NCBI GenBank assembly: GCA_964347325.1
Contig: CAYFYA010000009.1
Coordinates: 1-64,000, forward strand
Direction of reading: 5' to 3'
DNA: 64,000 nt
Source of the DNA: JAJISG01 sp964347325
GTDB taxonomy: Archaea > Thermoplasmatota > Thermoplasmata > RBG-16-68-12 > JAJISG01
The translations under genes were made by a program, and so were the position numbers. Position 1 is the first letter of the stretch; each line of letters opens with the position of its first letter. Positions 49,748 through 59,211 of the stretch are shown here, piece after piece. The notes under the pieces were generated by a model. It did no database searches and had not been told where the DNA came from. It was given only the letters and a program-made list of their open reading frames with translations.

Positions 49748-51298
49748 GTGGTGGAGATACCAATTCTAACCATCATGCTCTTCGCCCCCCTGTTCGGGGT
49801 TCTCCTGACCTACGCCCTGGGCGAGCGGAGAGGTGCGGTTAGGGTCGCCTCGGTTGTCGTCTCACTTGTTCCCCTGGCGCTCTCAATCTATCTCCTCTTT
49901 GGCTTCCTTCGACCCGACCTGTTTTCACTGGCCACCGACCCCCTGACGGGCCGATATCGCGCCTACGAGGAGGCCCTTTGGATACCCCACATCAACGTCT
50001 TCTACCGCCTCGGCGTGGACGAGCTCTCCTTCTCTCTTGTCCTGCTAACGGCGATCCTGGTCCCCCTGGCGGTGATATTCTCCTGGGACGAGGAGCACCG
50101 CGTGCGGGAGTTCCACGCAATGCTTCTCCTGATGGAAACCACTATCCTCGGAGTCTTCATGGCTCTGGACTTTTTCCTGTTCTTCATCTTCTGGGAGCTG
50201 CAGCTCGTCCCGATGTACTTCCTGATAGCGATTTGGGGTGGTCCCAGGAGGAGGTACGCGGCGATCAAGTTCTTCCTTTACACGCAGGCGGCGAGCTTAC
50301 TGGTTCTCGTCGGTGTCTTCGCGTTCTACTTCTACATGGGAGGCGGAGTCGACGCCTTCAACATGATTGCCATCATCGAAACCTCCCCCGTTCCGGTCGG
50401 CACTATCCAGACGGTCCTCTTCGTCGTTCTCCTGATAGGCTTCGGGACGAAGCTCCCGATGGTGCCGCTGCACACTTGGCTGCCGGATGCCCATGTGGAG
50501 GCTCCGACGGCGGGCTCGGTCATCCTGGCCGGCGTCCTCCTAAAGATGGGAGGCTATGGCCTGATCCGCGCCAACGTCCAGATGCTACCCCAGGCCTCCG
50601 TGGAACTCTTCTGGCTCTTCACCATCATCGGAACGATCAGCATCCTCTACGGCGCCTTGGTCTGCTTGGCGCAGGACGACCTCAAGCGTCTCATTGCCAA
50701 CTCGAGCATTAGCCACATGGGGATCGTCATGTTGGGAATCGGGGCCTCCCTCTTCGCCTTCGACCAAGGCGCCGGGGGCTCCCTCAGCGGCCTCATGGGG
50801 ATGAGCGGCGCCATCTTCCAGATGTTCGCCCACGGGCTGATTAGCGCTGCCCTCTTCATGCTCGCAGGCTCCGTCCTCCATCGACTCGGCACTAGGAACA
50901 TCTCGGAGCTCGGGGGAATCGCGAACCGAGTCCCAGTGCTGTCTGCGTTCATCTTGACCGCCTTCCTGGCCTCCCTCGGCCTCCCTGGCCTCGTCGGATT
51001 CGTGGCCGAGTTCACCGTCTTCCTGGGCACCTACGAGGCCTTCGGCCTCTGGGTCCTTCTCCCCATATTGACCGTGGTCCTGACGGCCGCCTATTACCTC
51101 TACGCCGTCCAGCGAGCCGTCCATGGACCCTTTAACGAGAGGCTTGGCTCGATCAAGGACATCTCGCTCTATGAGTTCCTCCCTCTGGGCGCACTGGCGG
51201 CCCTCTTCGCCCTCTTCGGCATCTTCCCGACGCCGCTAATGGATCTCTTCAGTGACTGGACCAGGGTGCTCTTCGAGACAATCGGGGGGATGATCTAG
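49748..51298 (+). CDS. Complex I subunit NuoM (copy 2)
   Basis: A 516-residue second NuoM-type subunit: FFIFWELQLVPMYFLIAIWGG, GFGTKLPMVPLHTWLPDAHVEAPTAGSVILAGVLLKMGGYG, and ANSSISHMGIVMLGIGASLF. It directly follows copy 1 and starts at GTG, so the membrane arm may carry four antiporter-like subunits (L, M, M, N) rather than three. Both copies keep the channel Lys and Glu residues, so both look functional. Confidence 0.93.
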   Translation: MVEIPILTIMLFAPLFGVLLTYALGERRGAVRVASVVVSLVPLALSIYLLFGFLRPDLFSLATDPLTGRYRAYEEALWIPHINVFYRLGVDELSFSLVLLTAILVPLAVIFSWDEEHRVREFHAMLLLMETTILGVFMALDFFLFFIFWELQLVPMYFLIAIWGGPRRRYAAIKFFLYTQAASLLVLVGVFAFYFYMGGGVDAFNMIAIIETSPVPVGTIQTVLFVVLLIGFGTKLPMVPLHTWLPDAHVEAPTAGSVILAGVLLKMGGYGLIRANVQMLPQASVELFWLFTIIGTISILYGALVCLAQDDLKRLIANSSISHMGIVMLGIGASLFAFDQGAGGSLSGLMGMSGAIFQMFAHGLISAALFMLAGSVLHRLGTRNISELGGIANRVPVLSAFILTAFLASLGLPGLVGFVAEFTVFLGTYEAFGLWVLLPILTVVLTAAYYLYAVQRAVHGPFNERLGSIKDISLYEFLPLGALAALFALFGIFPTPLMDLFSDWTRVLFETIGGMI

Positions 51299-52849
51299 GT
51301 GGCCTTCCCCGATTGGTTCGTCCTGCTACCGGTCATCGTCCTGACGGTCTTCGGGTTCCTCCTCATAGGCCTCACGTTCGTAGTCAAGCGGAAGGAGAGG
51401 CTGGCGGATGTCGCTCTCGTTGGGCTAGTAATCGCCTTCCTTCTGACCATCGACATGGCGGGAGCTGACTTCCTGAGGAGGCTGGGCCTGGACCTATGGA
51501 CCGTCCCCGTTGAGGTCAGGCTGCCGGACCTTATGCTGGAGGTCAACGCCTTCGTCCTGTTCTTCTTCCTGGCCATGACCCTCACGGGTATCCTGGTGGT
51601 CCTGGCTTCCAGGGCGTTCCTGAGGAGGGATGACAGGAATCAGGGAGAGTACTACGGGCTCCTCCTCATCGCCATCGTCGGGATGATGCTGGTCTCGGCC
51701 TCCACGGACATCTTCGTGCTCTACCTCTCCTTCGAGTTGGCGAGTATTGCCACCTTCGCGCTGGCGGCCTTCAGGAAGAGGGACAAGGGGTCTTCCGAGG
51801 CGGCCATGAAGTTCTTCATCATAGGCGTCGTCAGCTCCGCTCTCATCCTCTTCGGCATCTCCCTTCTGTACGGTGTAAGCGGTCACGTGGGGACCGGTCA
51901 AGGCATGTCTGGTCCCTTCACCGACTTGGGCGTCCTTCGGACCACCATCGCCGGCGGCCTCCTTGTCTTCGAGCCAGTCATAGTGCTGGCGCTCGTCCTC
52001 GTTATCGCGGGGTTCGGGTTCAAGGTGGCAACGGTGCCCTTCCACATGTGGGTGCCGGACGTCTACGAAGGCGCGCCGACGACAATCACCACCCTCCTGA
52101 GTACGGCCTCGAAGATCATGGGCTTCGCAGCCCTCTTCAGGGTCTTCCTCATAGCCCTCGTAGGGGCAGCAGCCCACTGGACCCTCGCCCTGGGAATCCT
52201 CGCCATCGCCACCATGACCTTAGGGAACGTTGCCGCCCTTCCGCAGAAGAGCATCAAGAGGATGCTGGCCTACTCCAGCATCGCCCACGCCGGCTATGTC
52301 CTCATCGCGGTCATCGTGGGCAGCCATCCCGATGGCAGCGTCGCCACCTCCGCCATGACGGGAGGCCTCTACCACCTCCTCGTCTACGTCTTCATGAAGG
52401 GAGGCGCCTTCATCATCGTCGCTATCACCGGGACGCTCCTAATCGGGGAGAGGCTCGACGACTACAGCGGCCTGGCGAAGAGGATGCCCCTCATAGCCTT
52501 CGGGATGATGATCCTGCTACTCTCTTTGGCGGGTGTCCCACCTCTAGGCGGCTTTGTCAGCAAGTTCGTGCTCTTCCTGTCGACGATTCAAGCTTCGACG
52601 GTCCCAGGCACCGAGTGGATGGTCGCCCTGGGTATCGCAGGCGTTCTGAACAGCGCCCTTTCCCTGTACTACTACGCCCGAGTAATCAAGCACATGTACT
52701 TCCTCGAGGGGCCTGGCGGGGTCGTCACAGCTCCGGCGCCCTACAGCTTCGCCATAATGATCGCTACAATCGGGACCGTCGCCACTGGAGTTCTTGCCCT
52801 GCCCTTCATGGAGTTTGTCAGCCAGGCGGCGTCCTCTCTTTTCGCGTAA
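51299..52849 (+). CDS. nuoN: Complex I subunit NuoN
   Basis: A 516-residue antiporter-like subunit: YLSFELASIATFALAAFRKR, AGFGFKVATVPFHMWVPDVYEGAPTTITTLLSTASKIMGF and YSSIAHAGYVLIAVI are NuoN-type blocks with channel Lys residues. It closes the operon. The next gene has its own TATA-like element. The start is GTG 51299, next to the preceding TAG. Confidence 0.95.
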   Translation: MAFPDWFVLLPVIVLTVFGFLLIGLTFVVKRKERLADVALVGLVIAFLLTIDMAGADFLRRLGLDLWTVPVEVRLPDLMLEVNAFVLFFFLAMTLTGILVVLASRAFLRRDDRNQGEYYGLLLIAIVGMMLVSASTDIFVLYLSFELASIATFALAAFRKRDKGSSEAAMKFFIIGVVSSALILFGISLLYGVSGHVGTGQGMSGPFTDLGVLRTTIAGGLLVFEPVIVLALVLVIAGFGFKVATVPFHMWVPDVYEGAPTTITTLLSTASKIMGFAALFRVFLIALVGAAAHWTLALGILAIATMTLGNVAALPQKSIKRMLAYSSIAHAGYVLIAVIVGSHPDGSVATSAMTGGLYHLLVYVFMKGGAFIIVAITGTLLIGERLDDYSGLAKRMPLIAFGMMILLLSLAGVPPLGGFVSKFVLFLSTIQASTVPGTEWMVALGIAGVLNSALSLYYYARVIKHMYFLEGPGGVVTAPAPYSFAIMIATIGTVATGVLALPFMEFVSQAASSLFA

Positions 52850-52901
52850 CCCGCCGGTCCTCCTCCAAACCTTGATAAGAGCCCCGCTTGGTAGTTCGGG
52901 T

Positions 52902-54650
52902 ATGGGGACGCACACCGACATTCGCTGGCTTCCCTGGGGCAAGGAGGCCTTCGAGGAGGCGCGGAGGGATAAGAAGCCAATTCTCCTCGACCTCTCGGCG
53001 GTTTGGTGTCACTGGTGCCACGTGATGGATGAGACCAGCTACTCCGATGACGAGGTCATCGGGCTCATCAACGACAACTTCGTCGCCATCCGCGTGGACA
53101 TCGACAAGCGCCCCGACATCAGGGAGCGCTACAACTTCGGCGGGTATCCGACCACCGCCTTTCTCGATGCCGACGGCCAGGTGATTGCTGGTGGGACCTA
53201 CATTCCACCCGACCAGCTCAAGCGTACCCTCATGCAGGTGAAGAGCTACTATGATTCCTCTGGCGGCAAGACCCGGGAGACCAAGGTTATTCCTGAAACC
53301 GTGATACGGCCTTCCGAAGTTGGTCTCAGCCACGACATTATGGAGGAGGTCCTGGGATACCTGCTGGAGCAGTACGACGAGCTTTACGGTGGGTTTGGAA
53401 GCGCACCGAAGTTTCCTCAGCCAGAGGCCCTGGATCTCGCTCTCTATAAGTACAAGATTTCGGGCAACAGCTACTTCCTGAAGGTGATCGAGAAGAGCCT
53501 GAGAGCCATGGCAGACGGCGGAATGTACGACCCCGCGGAAGGAGGCTTCTTCCGGTACTCCGTTACGAAGGATTGGTCGGAACCCCACTATGAGAAGATG
53601 CTCGATGTCAACGTGGGTCTCCTTCGGAACTACCTGAACGCCTATTCGCTCCTGGATGACGCGAAGTACAGAGAGGTCGCGAAGGACATCCTGAGATACA
53701 TGGAGACCGTACTTCGGGACCCTGCCGGAGGCTTCTACGGCAGCCAGGATGCCGACGAGGAGTACTACAAGAAGTCCTTGGAGGAGAGGGGCAAGGTTGA
53801 TCCGCCCTACACAGACGAGACCCTCTATGCCGACCTCAATGGCCAGGCAGTCTCCACGTACCTACGGGCCTCGGCCGTCCTGGATGAGCCGAAGTACCAG
53901 GAGGCAGCCCTGTCCACGCTTGGCGTCCTTGAGCAGAGAATCTTGACGGGAGACGGCCGCCTCATCCACTACTGGGACGGAGAGCCAGGGATCGACGCGT
54001 TGCTTTCGGATCACGTTCATGTGGCAAAGGCCTACTTGGATGCCTTTGAACACGTCGGGGAGAGTAGGTACCTAGACAGGGCAGTCGCCATCGCCCAGGA
54101 AATGCTGAAGACCTTTCGGGATGACGATGGTCTCTTGAAAGATCGGCAGGCCGAGGATGGCGACATAGGCCTGCTGCGGGTTCCTCAGAAGCCGCTGGTC
54201 GACAATTCTCACGCAGCTATACTTCTGCTCAAGCTCCATGAGATCACACACGATGAGCGGCTACGGGAGGCTGCCAAAGTCATCCTCGAGGGGTTCACGG
54301 GCCAGTACCCACGCTACTCCCTCTTCGCATCCACGTACGCGATGGCCGTCACGACGTTCCTGAAGGGGCCTCTCAGAGTGGTATTGGTGGGGGATGATGG
54401 CGAGGCGACAGGGACGCTGCAGAGGGAGATTCTCGCTGCCTACCAACCACGGCGTGTGCTGCATCTCATGCATCCCGGGACGAAGGACTTGATAGAGGCC
54501 GGCTTTCCTGAAGATCCCCTCCCTGCTATCTACGCCTGTGTGGGGACTCAGTGCTCGAATCCTCTTACTGGCGCAGACGCCTTCAAGGAGGCCGAGGCGT
54601 TTCTAGTAAGCGTCGACGCTCAGGATGACACAATGAAAACCGGTTCATGA
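52902..54650 (+). CDS. DUF255 thioredoxin-fold/(alpha/alpha)6 barrel protein (YyaL/SSP411-like)
   Basis: A 582-residue protein. The N-terminal ~110 residues are a DUF255 thioredoxin-like domain with VWCHWCHVMDETSY (C-x-x-C) and NFGGYPTTAFLDADGQVI (cis-Pro). The rest is a helical barrel of the N-acylglucosamine epimerase-like type (GGFGSAPKFPQPEALDLAL, EPHYEKMLDVN, FYGSQDADEEYY). Such proteins are widespread and their activity is not settled; a disulfide or sugar-related role is possible. ATG 52902 follows a CTTGATAAG element by about 24-32 nt. The upstream open sequence overlaps nuoN and is excluded. Confidence 0.92.
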   Translation: MGTHTDIRWLPWGKEAFEEARRDKKPILLDLSAVWCHWCHVMDETSYSDDEVIGLINDNFVAIRVDIDKRPDIRERYNFGGYPTTAFLDADGQVIAGGTYIPPDQLKRTLMQVKSYYDSSGGKTRETKVIPETVIRPSEVGLSHDIMEEVLGYLLEQYDELYGGFGSAPKFPQPEALDLALYKYKISGNSYFLKVIEKSLRAMADGGMYDPAEGGFFRYSVTKDWSEPHYEKMLDVNVGLLRNYLNAYSLLDDAKYREVAKDILRYMETVLRDPAGGFYGSQDADEEYYKKSLEERGKVDPPYTDETLYADLNGQAVSTYLRASAVLDEPKYQEAALSTLGVLEQRILTGDGRLIHYWDGEPGIDALLSDHVHVAKAYLDAFEHVGESRYLDRAVAIAQEMLKTFRDDDGLLKDRQAEDGDIGLLRVPQKPLVDNSHAAILLLKLHEITHDERLREAAKVILEGFTGQYPRYSLFASTYAMAVTTFLKGPLRVVLVGDDGEATGTLQREILAAYQPRRVLHLMHPGTKDLIEAGFPEDPLPAIYACVGTQCSNPLTGADAFKEAEAFLVSVDAQDDTMKTGS

Positions 54651-54662
54651 CACTTCGGGGCC

Positions 54663-57374
54663 TTAGTCCCAACCGCCGTCGACGCTCGTCTCGATCTCGC
54701 CATCGTCGATTGCTGGAGCGCCTCGCAGCCTGTCAAGGACTTTGAGTACCGCGTTGCGGAAGCGTTCCCAAGCCGCACGGATGCTCCCCTTCATTGTGTC
54801 CGACTCCCTCGCGAGCGGTTGATCATCGGGACCGTCAGAACCCAAGCCCCAAAGTGTTGGGAGCAGGTCCCGGACTCCTCGAACTTCATCCATGTCCCCT
54901 GACCAGACCTCCAACACCTGACCAAACTCATCATCTATGCGCCTAGACAGCCTCGAGAGCCGAGCTGACAGGGTCCCGTCGTCTTCACCTCGATACACGA
55001 GGGCCACGTGATGGTTCATACCCCGCTCGATCAGGACTTTAGAGTCTCCGAATGTGAGACTCCTGACCGGTGTGTCCTCCCGACTCGAGAAGGCTTCGCG
55101 AATGAAGTCTTGAACGGCCTTAAACATCGCCACTAGTATGTCCCGGTCCTTATCGGGTGTCAAGGTCTTCGACCGGTGTGCCAGGAGAATACCGTCGCTG
55201 TGAATGACGAAGACCTCTTCGATACTGAATCTCTTTGCACGCATCCACCTCCACGCCACGAAGAGGCCGCCGGCGAGCAGCAGGGGCGCGATGAGTGCCC
55301 ACACCACCAGGTCCAATGTGCTTGGACCAACCGGAATCGGTTCGATGAACACCGTGTTGCTGCTGACAGTTTCGGGTTGGCTACCCTTTCCATCGGAGTA
55401 GACCAGTTTGACCTGGATAGAGGTCGGGCCTACATCCGCCAGAAGCCGCAAGCGGATCCCAAGATCGACACCACTCTCAGGGCCGAGACTCGTGACCCTC
55501 CAGGATATAAGATCGTCGTGGACCGTCGCTGCATACAGGGAGTTGTCTGTGCCCAGGTACTCGAAGCCTGACGGCATTGTTAGGTTGAGCCAACCCGTCG
55601 CCGCGGCTTTTCCCACGTTGCTAAGGGTGACGTTTAGGACGAGGATCCTCCCAACCTCCAACTTTGTGGCTGAGGTCTCAATCTCTAGGACAGGGTTTGG
55701 GGCGTCCAGTGTGACCGGAGCCTGTAGGATTACAGTGGGCTGGGCGTTGCCGTTGCCGTCCGTTGCCTCCCAAGTGACCAGGATCCCCATGTCCTGTCCA
55801 TCCGACATCCCCCCAAGGGTCTGTAACCTCACCGCGAGAAAATGGGGGCCGACGCCGACGTCTGCGAGCATCACGTCGATCCCGTCCGATGACTGAGTGT
55901 AGGGTAGGCTAGGTGTGAGCTCAAGGACCTCGTAGTTTCCTCCCAGGCTCCAGTTCATCCAAGCTTCAGGCGCTGGGACGGATCCGGTGTTGTTGTAGTA
56001 CACGGTCGCCACTACCTCGTCTCCCCGTTCGACGGTGTCAACATCGGCTTGCAGGAAGGGCGCAAAGGAAGGGGCCACTACTGTCGACTCGGCTGAAGTT
56101 TGCACTGGTGGGAAGTCGGTTCCCGATGAGTCCGTGTATGATGCTTGGACATCACATGCCACCACTGTCCCATCTGGCGCGTCCTTATCGACCTCGAGCA
56201 TCCAACTGATGGTGGTCGAGGAGGCAGGACCTATTGTCGGGAACGACCAGGTGAGAGTGTGGGCGATGTCATCGTATGAGCCTGTCGGTGTTGAAGATAG
56301 ATACGAGACATCGGAGTCCAGCTGGGCGTTAACAAGCACTCCTAATGCACTACCGTTGCCGAGGTTTTCGATGGTTAGATCCATCTGTATGATGTCCCCG
56401 GGATCGGGCAGGAGGGTACTGGGGGAGAGGGTGGCATCGAGATACCCGCTGAAGATGGTAAGGGAGACCTGCTCACTCTGAGTCGGCGGCCGATAGTCGA
56501 CGTGGTCCACGGATTCAAAGGAGAAGTTTACGACCGCCAGCGTCCCGTCGGGAACCCCGCCCTTCACTTCGAAGGTAAGGTTGAAGGAATAGAGCCCCGG
56601 AGTCACGTTGGTGAACTCGTAATTCTGGCAACAGCTTCTCACGCCGCCGATGCTGCCTGCGTCATCGCCGACATAGGTAAGCTCATCAGGAAGGGTTACG
56701 TTGACCCACAGGTAATCGGCATCACCAGGCCCTGAGTTGTTGAACTCTATTCGGAGCTCTTCGACGTCACCCGGCTCCAGAGCTGAAACCGACGGGACGA
56801 CGTCATAGCTCATGTTTGGTCGGTAGAAGCCGTACACCTGGAATGTGTAGTCCTTGTCCCTAGGAAACCACGTCGAACCATCCGAAGAATTCACGCCCGT
56901 CCCGTTGGGATACGCTGAGTCTCCGGGCGAGTGGTACCAATCATAGCCCTGTTGGGTGTTGCTTCTTGCTACCACCCAGTAAGTGGTGTTGTCCCTTAGG
57001 TCCACCCAGTCATCGAAGGAAACGTTTACCCAACTCTGCGAAGAGAGGCCGTCCCCAATACCGGAGGTTATGTCAATGGGCGTGGGAGATGGCGTGGGAG
57101 ATGCCGGATCATCGTCCCGGAGAGACGCTATCACCCGGGAGGCTCCACTGTTGGCCTCCGCGAGGATGGCGACGCGAGTTATTGTGAATGCCTCCTCGGC
57201 GACGAAGGATTGAGCTATCCAGCTCTTGTCACTCAACTCGTCAGTACCCCCATTGTCGTCTGCGTTCTCGATTTGCATGTGGTAGGGATCAGCCGCCGCA
57301 CGAGGGATGAGACCCGGAGCTGCCAGCATAATCACTAGGCACAGGCCGATGGCTATCAGAGGTCCACCGCGCAC
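54663..57374 (-). CDS. Single-span surface protein: multi-Ig ectodomain plus cytosolic longin/roadblock-like domain (receptor B)
   Basis: A 903-residue paralog of the protein at 626-4378. It has an N-terminal signal (LIAIGLCLVIMLAAPGLI), then an N-terminal beta-domain resembling carbohydrate-binding or choice-of-anchor modules (SWIAQSFVAEEAFTITRVAI and WVNVSFDDWVDLRDNTTYWV). Four Ig-like units of DUF11/CARDB type follow, with close matches to receptor A such as WVNVTLPDELTYVGDDAGSI. After the span (VVWALIAPLLLAGGLFVAW) comes a cytosolic domain at about 716-843, with EEVFVIHSDGILLAHRS, a long helix, LIERGMNHHVALVYRG and a helix ending DEFGQVLEVWSGD. A ~60-residue tail with a basic amphipathic helix follows, which receptor A lacks. 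It is divergent from a 78-residue gene and GTPase C. Confidence 0.85.
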   Translation of the reverse strand: MRGGPLIAIGLCLVIMLAAPGLIPRAAADPYHMQIENADDNGGTDELSDKSWIAQSFVAEEAFTITRVAILAEANSGASRVIASLRDDDPASPTPSPTPIDITSGIGDGLSSQSWVNVSFDDWVDLRDNTTYWVVARSNTQQGYDWYHSPGDSAYPNGTGVNSSDGSTWFPRDKDYTFQVYGFYRPNMSYDVVPSVSALEPGDVEELRIEFNNSGPGDADYLWVNVTLPDELTYVGDDAGSIGGVRSCCQNYEFTNVTPGLYSFNLTFEVKGGVPDGTLAVVNFSFESVDHVDYRPPTQSEQVSLTIFSGYLDATLSPSTLLPDPGDIIQMDLTIENLGNGSALGVLVNAQLDSDVSYLSSTPTGSYDDIAHTLTWSFPTIGPASSTTISWMLEVDKDAPDGTVVACDVQASYTDSSGTDFPPVQTSAESTVVAPSFAPFLQADVDTVERGDEVVATVYYNNTGSVPAPEAWMNWSLGGNYEVLELTPSLPYTQSSDGIDVMLADVGVGPHFLAVRLQTLGGMSDGQDMGILVTWEATDGNGNAQPTVILQAPVTLDAPNPVLEIETSATKLEVGRILVLNVTLSNVGKAAATGWLNLTMPSGFEYLGTDNSLYAATVHDDLISWRVTSLGPESGVDLGIRLRLLADVGPTSIQVKLVYSDGKGSQPETVSSNTVFIEPIPVGPSTLDLVVWALIAPLLLAGGLFVAWRWMRAKRFSIEEVFVIHSDGILLAHRSKTLTPDKDRDILVAMFKAVQDFIREAFSSREDTPVRSLTFGDSKVLIERGMNHHVALVYRGEDDGTLSARLSRLSRRIDDEFGQVLEVWSGDMDEVRGVRDLLPTLWGLGSDGPDDQPLARESDTMKGSIRAAWERFRNAVLKVLDRLRGAPAIDDGEIETSVDGGWD

Positions 57375-57498
57375 AATCCTATTCCCGGGACTGTTGCCAA
57401 ATACCTTTCTTCATCGTTATCATGAAGGGGGGAGGTGTAGAGTGTGGCTCACCCCCCCCGGAGCCGTTGAACGCGCCCTCGATAACCATCTCGTTAGG

Positions 57499-57504
57499 TT
57501 TATA
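57499..57504 (+). promoter_or_regulatory. TATA box of the 78-residue gene / GTPase C unit
   Basis: TTTATA lies 29-34 nt upstream of ATG 57533, the spacing of a leaderless archaeal transcript. It supports the 78-residue reading frame as a real gene and suggests that the GTPase is co-transcribed. Confidence 0.6.
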
Positions 57505-57532
57505 GTGAGGTATTCGGACGTCCAGACGTCCC

Positions 57533-57769
57533 ATGGGACCTTCATCGAGCCTGTTTGACCTCCAGATCCACTCTGCAGAGGAAGCCGAACGATGGATTCT
57601 CGTCCTAGTCCAGGCCCTGCGACAGAAGCGGAAGGAGTGGAGGCTCACGATCGCGCATCTGAACGGGGAGGTCCTGTGCTTTGAGTGTGAGCCCGCGCTA
57701 ACGAACGATGAGGTCTCGGAGGCCCTGCTCACGCGGCTCGTCCCGGAGCAGAAGCCGGAGGTACCCTGA
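57533..57769 (+). CDS. 78-residue protein preceding GTPase C, family unknown
   Basis: A small acidic alpha/beta protein: SAEEAERWILVLVQALRQKR (helix), EWRLTIAHLNGEVLCFECEP (strands), ALTNDEVSEALLTRL (helix). It has a good TATA box at 57499 and ends about 107 nt before the GTPase start. Nothing like it precedes the other two GTPases. Its position between receptor B and GTPase C suggests a third component, but no function can be assigned. Confidence 0.6.
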   Translation: MGPSSSLFDLQIHSAEEAERWILVLVQALRQKRKEWRLTIAHLNGEVLCFECEPALTNDEVSEALLTRLVPEQKPEVP

Positions 57770-57875
57770 GCAATGTCTCCGATTCGATAATCAACGGGAA
57801 AACTACAATAATGGCACCTGGAAACCAGATCTCGGGATGGTGGCGTCGACGCTAGCGACACTGGAAGAGCCTCGA

Positions 57876-58418
57876 ATGAAGCTCAAGATATGCATGGTTG
57901 GCGAGGCCGCCGTTGGAAAGACATCTCTCATCCGTCGCTACGTCCACGATCACTTCAATAGTGACTACGTGGCGACTCTGGGTACTAAGGTTACGAAAAG
58001 GGAACTCGAGGTTGAGGTTCCCGGAACCGATCGCACAGAACGTGTCGCCTTGATGATCTGGGACATTATGGGCCAGAAGAAGGTCCTGGATCTGATGCGT
58101 GAGGGGTACTTCCACGGTGCGCAGGGGTTGCTGATGGTTAGCGATCTGAATCGTCCGAAGACTCTGGAGGAGCTCGAGGGCTGGCGCACCATGATGGTAG
58201 ATACAACGGGTGAGATTCCGTCCTACCTCTTGGCCAACAAGGTGGATCTGGTGGAGAAGGAGCCCACGACGGACGACCTCGACGCAGCGAAGAAGCGGTG
58301 GGGCTGCTCCTACGTGCTGACCAGTGCCAAAACGGGGGAAGGAGTGGAGCAAGCTTTCTATGATCTTGCTGTCTTGATTCTCAGGAAGCTCCGAGAGCGG
58401 AAAGCCAAAAGGGCCTAG
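57876..58418 (+). CDS. Ras-like small GTPase (GTPase C)
   Basis: A 180-residue G-domain protein: P-loop GEAAVGKTS (9-17), G3 WDIMGQ, G4 NKVD, G5 TSAKTG. It shares MxxKxCxVGEAAVGKTSLIxR with GTPase B and the D-I-M-G G3 with both others. ATG 57876 has GGAAGAG 6 nt upstream; an in-frame ATG at 57837 would add 13 residues, and the still longer frame overlaps the 78-residue gene. It is divergent from receptor B, whose cytosolic domain looks longin-like. There is no C-terminal lipidation cysteine; the tail is basic (LRKLRERKAKRA), which could favour acidic membranes. Confidence 0.9.
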   Translation: MKLKICMVGEAAVGKTSLIRRYVHDHFNSDYVATLGTKVTKRELEVEVPGTDRTERVALMIWDIMGQKKVLDLMREGYFHGAQGLLMVSDLNRPKTLEELEGWRTMMVDTTGEIPSYLLANKVDLVEKEPTTDDLDAAKKRWGCSYVLTSAKTGEGVEQAFYDLAVLILRKLRERKAKRA

Positions 58419-58495
58419 GCTCCGTGGAGGCCTGCCCCGCTCGCCTGGAGGCGTTTCCAAAGGTTTATCTTGACACAGGGCCTGGCACCGCACCG

Positions 58496-59152
58496 ATGCC
58501 CAACGGCGACATCCTCTTCCCGGTGATGTTCGCTGGCATGCTGATCGCCGGCACCCTTATCATCCTTCTCTCGCCTCTCATCTTCAAACTCACCGTAGAC
58601 ATCAAAACCTGGAAGCTCTACGCCCTGATCGCTCTCGTCATAGGGGTGATGGGAGTCTCTCTCTACGTTGTCTTCCTGGCTCTCTCCAACTTCCTCTACT
58701 TCCTGCCCTTTGTGGTGTTAGTATTGGCCCTCAGGGGAGTCGCCCCCACCTTCCTGTATCGAGGCCTAAGAGAACGCTTCGAGTTGCGCAAGTTCTGGCC
58801 CATCATAAAGGTCCTGATGGCCGTAGGCTTCCTCGCCTACGCCGGTTACCTGACCTACACGATCCTTTTGCTGGCCTTCGAGCAGCTCCTCGGCACCTCC
58901 AGCCCGAACGTTGACATCTCGGAACTCCTCATCATGGCCGTGGGGGGTGCCTTCGTTATCATCCGACTCCTGGCGCGTATTCTACCTGAGTCCATCAAAG
59001 AGAGGCCCACCGTGTGGATCACAGCCATTCTGCTTTCGGTCGCCTTTGCTGTCATCGCACCCTTCGCCTTCCCCGAATACGACCTGTACTACAGACTGGC
59101 TGGTCTCGGCGGCTGGGTCCTTGGATTCGTCGTGATCTGGAGATTCTCCTGA
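58496..59152 (+). CDS. Polytopic membrane protein, first of a tandem pair
   Basis: 218 residues with about six to seven spans (PVMFAGMLIAGTLIILLSPL, LYALIALVIGVMGVSLYVVF, ALSNFLYFLPFVVLVLALRG and others). Its C-terminal part, AILLSVAFAVIAPFAFPEYD, closely matches the next gene (AIFFSLAFSVVAPYAFPDYH). A TTTATC box (58464-58469) lies 27-32 nt upstream of ATG 58496, so it has its own promoter and the longer frame from 58424 is rejected. Function unknown. Confidence 0.72.
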   Translation: MPNGDILFPVMFAGMLIAGTLIILLSPLIFKLTVDIKTWKLYALIALVIGVMGVSLYVVFLALSNFLYFLPFVVLVLALRGVAPTFLYRGLRERFELRKFWPIIKVLMAVGFLAYAGYLTYTILLLAFEQLLGTSSPNVDISELLIMAVGGAFVIIRLLARILPESIKERPTVWITAILLSVAFAVIAPFAFPEYDLYYRLAGLGGWVLGFVVIWRFS

Positions 59153-59211
59153 AGTGTGACGCTCTCCCCCGTGATATTCAGCCCGAATACTGAGAGACAA
59201 ACCCTTTTCAG

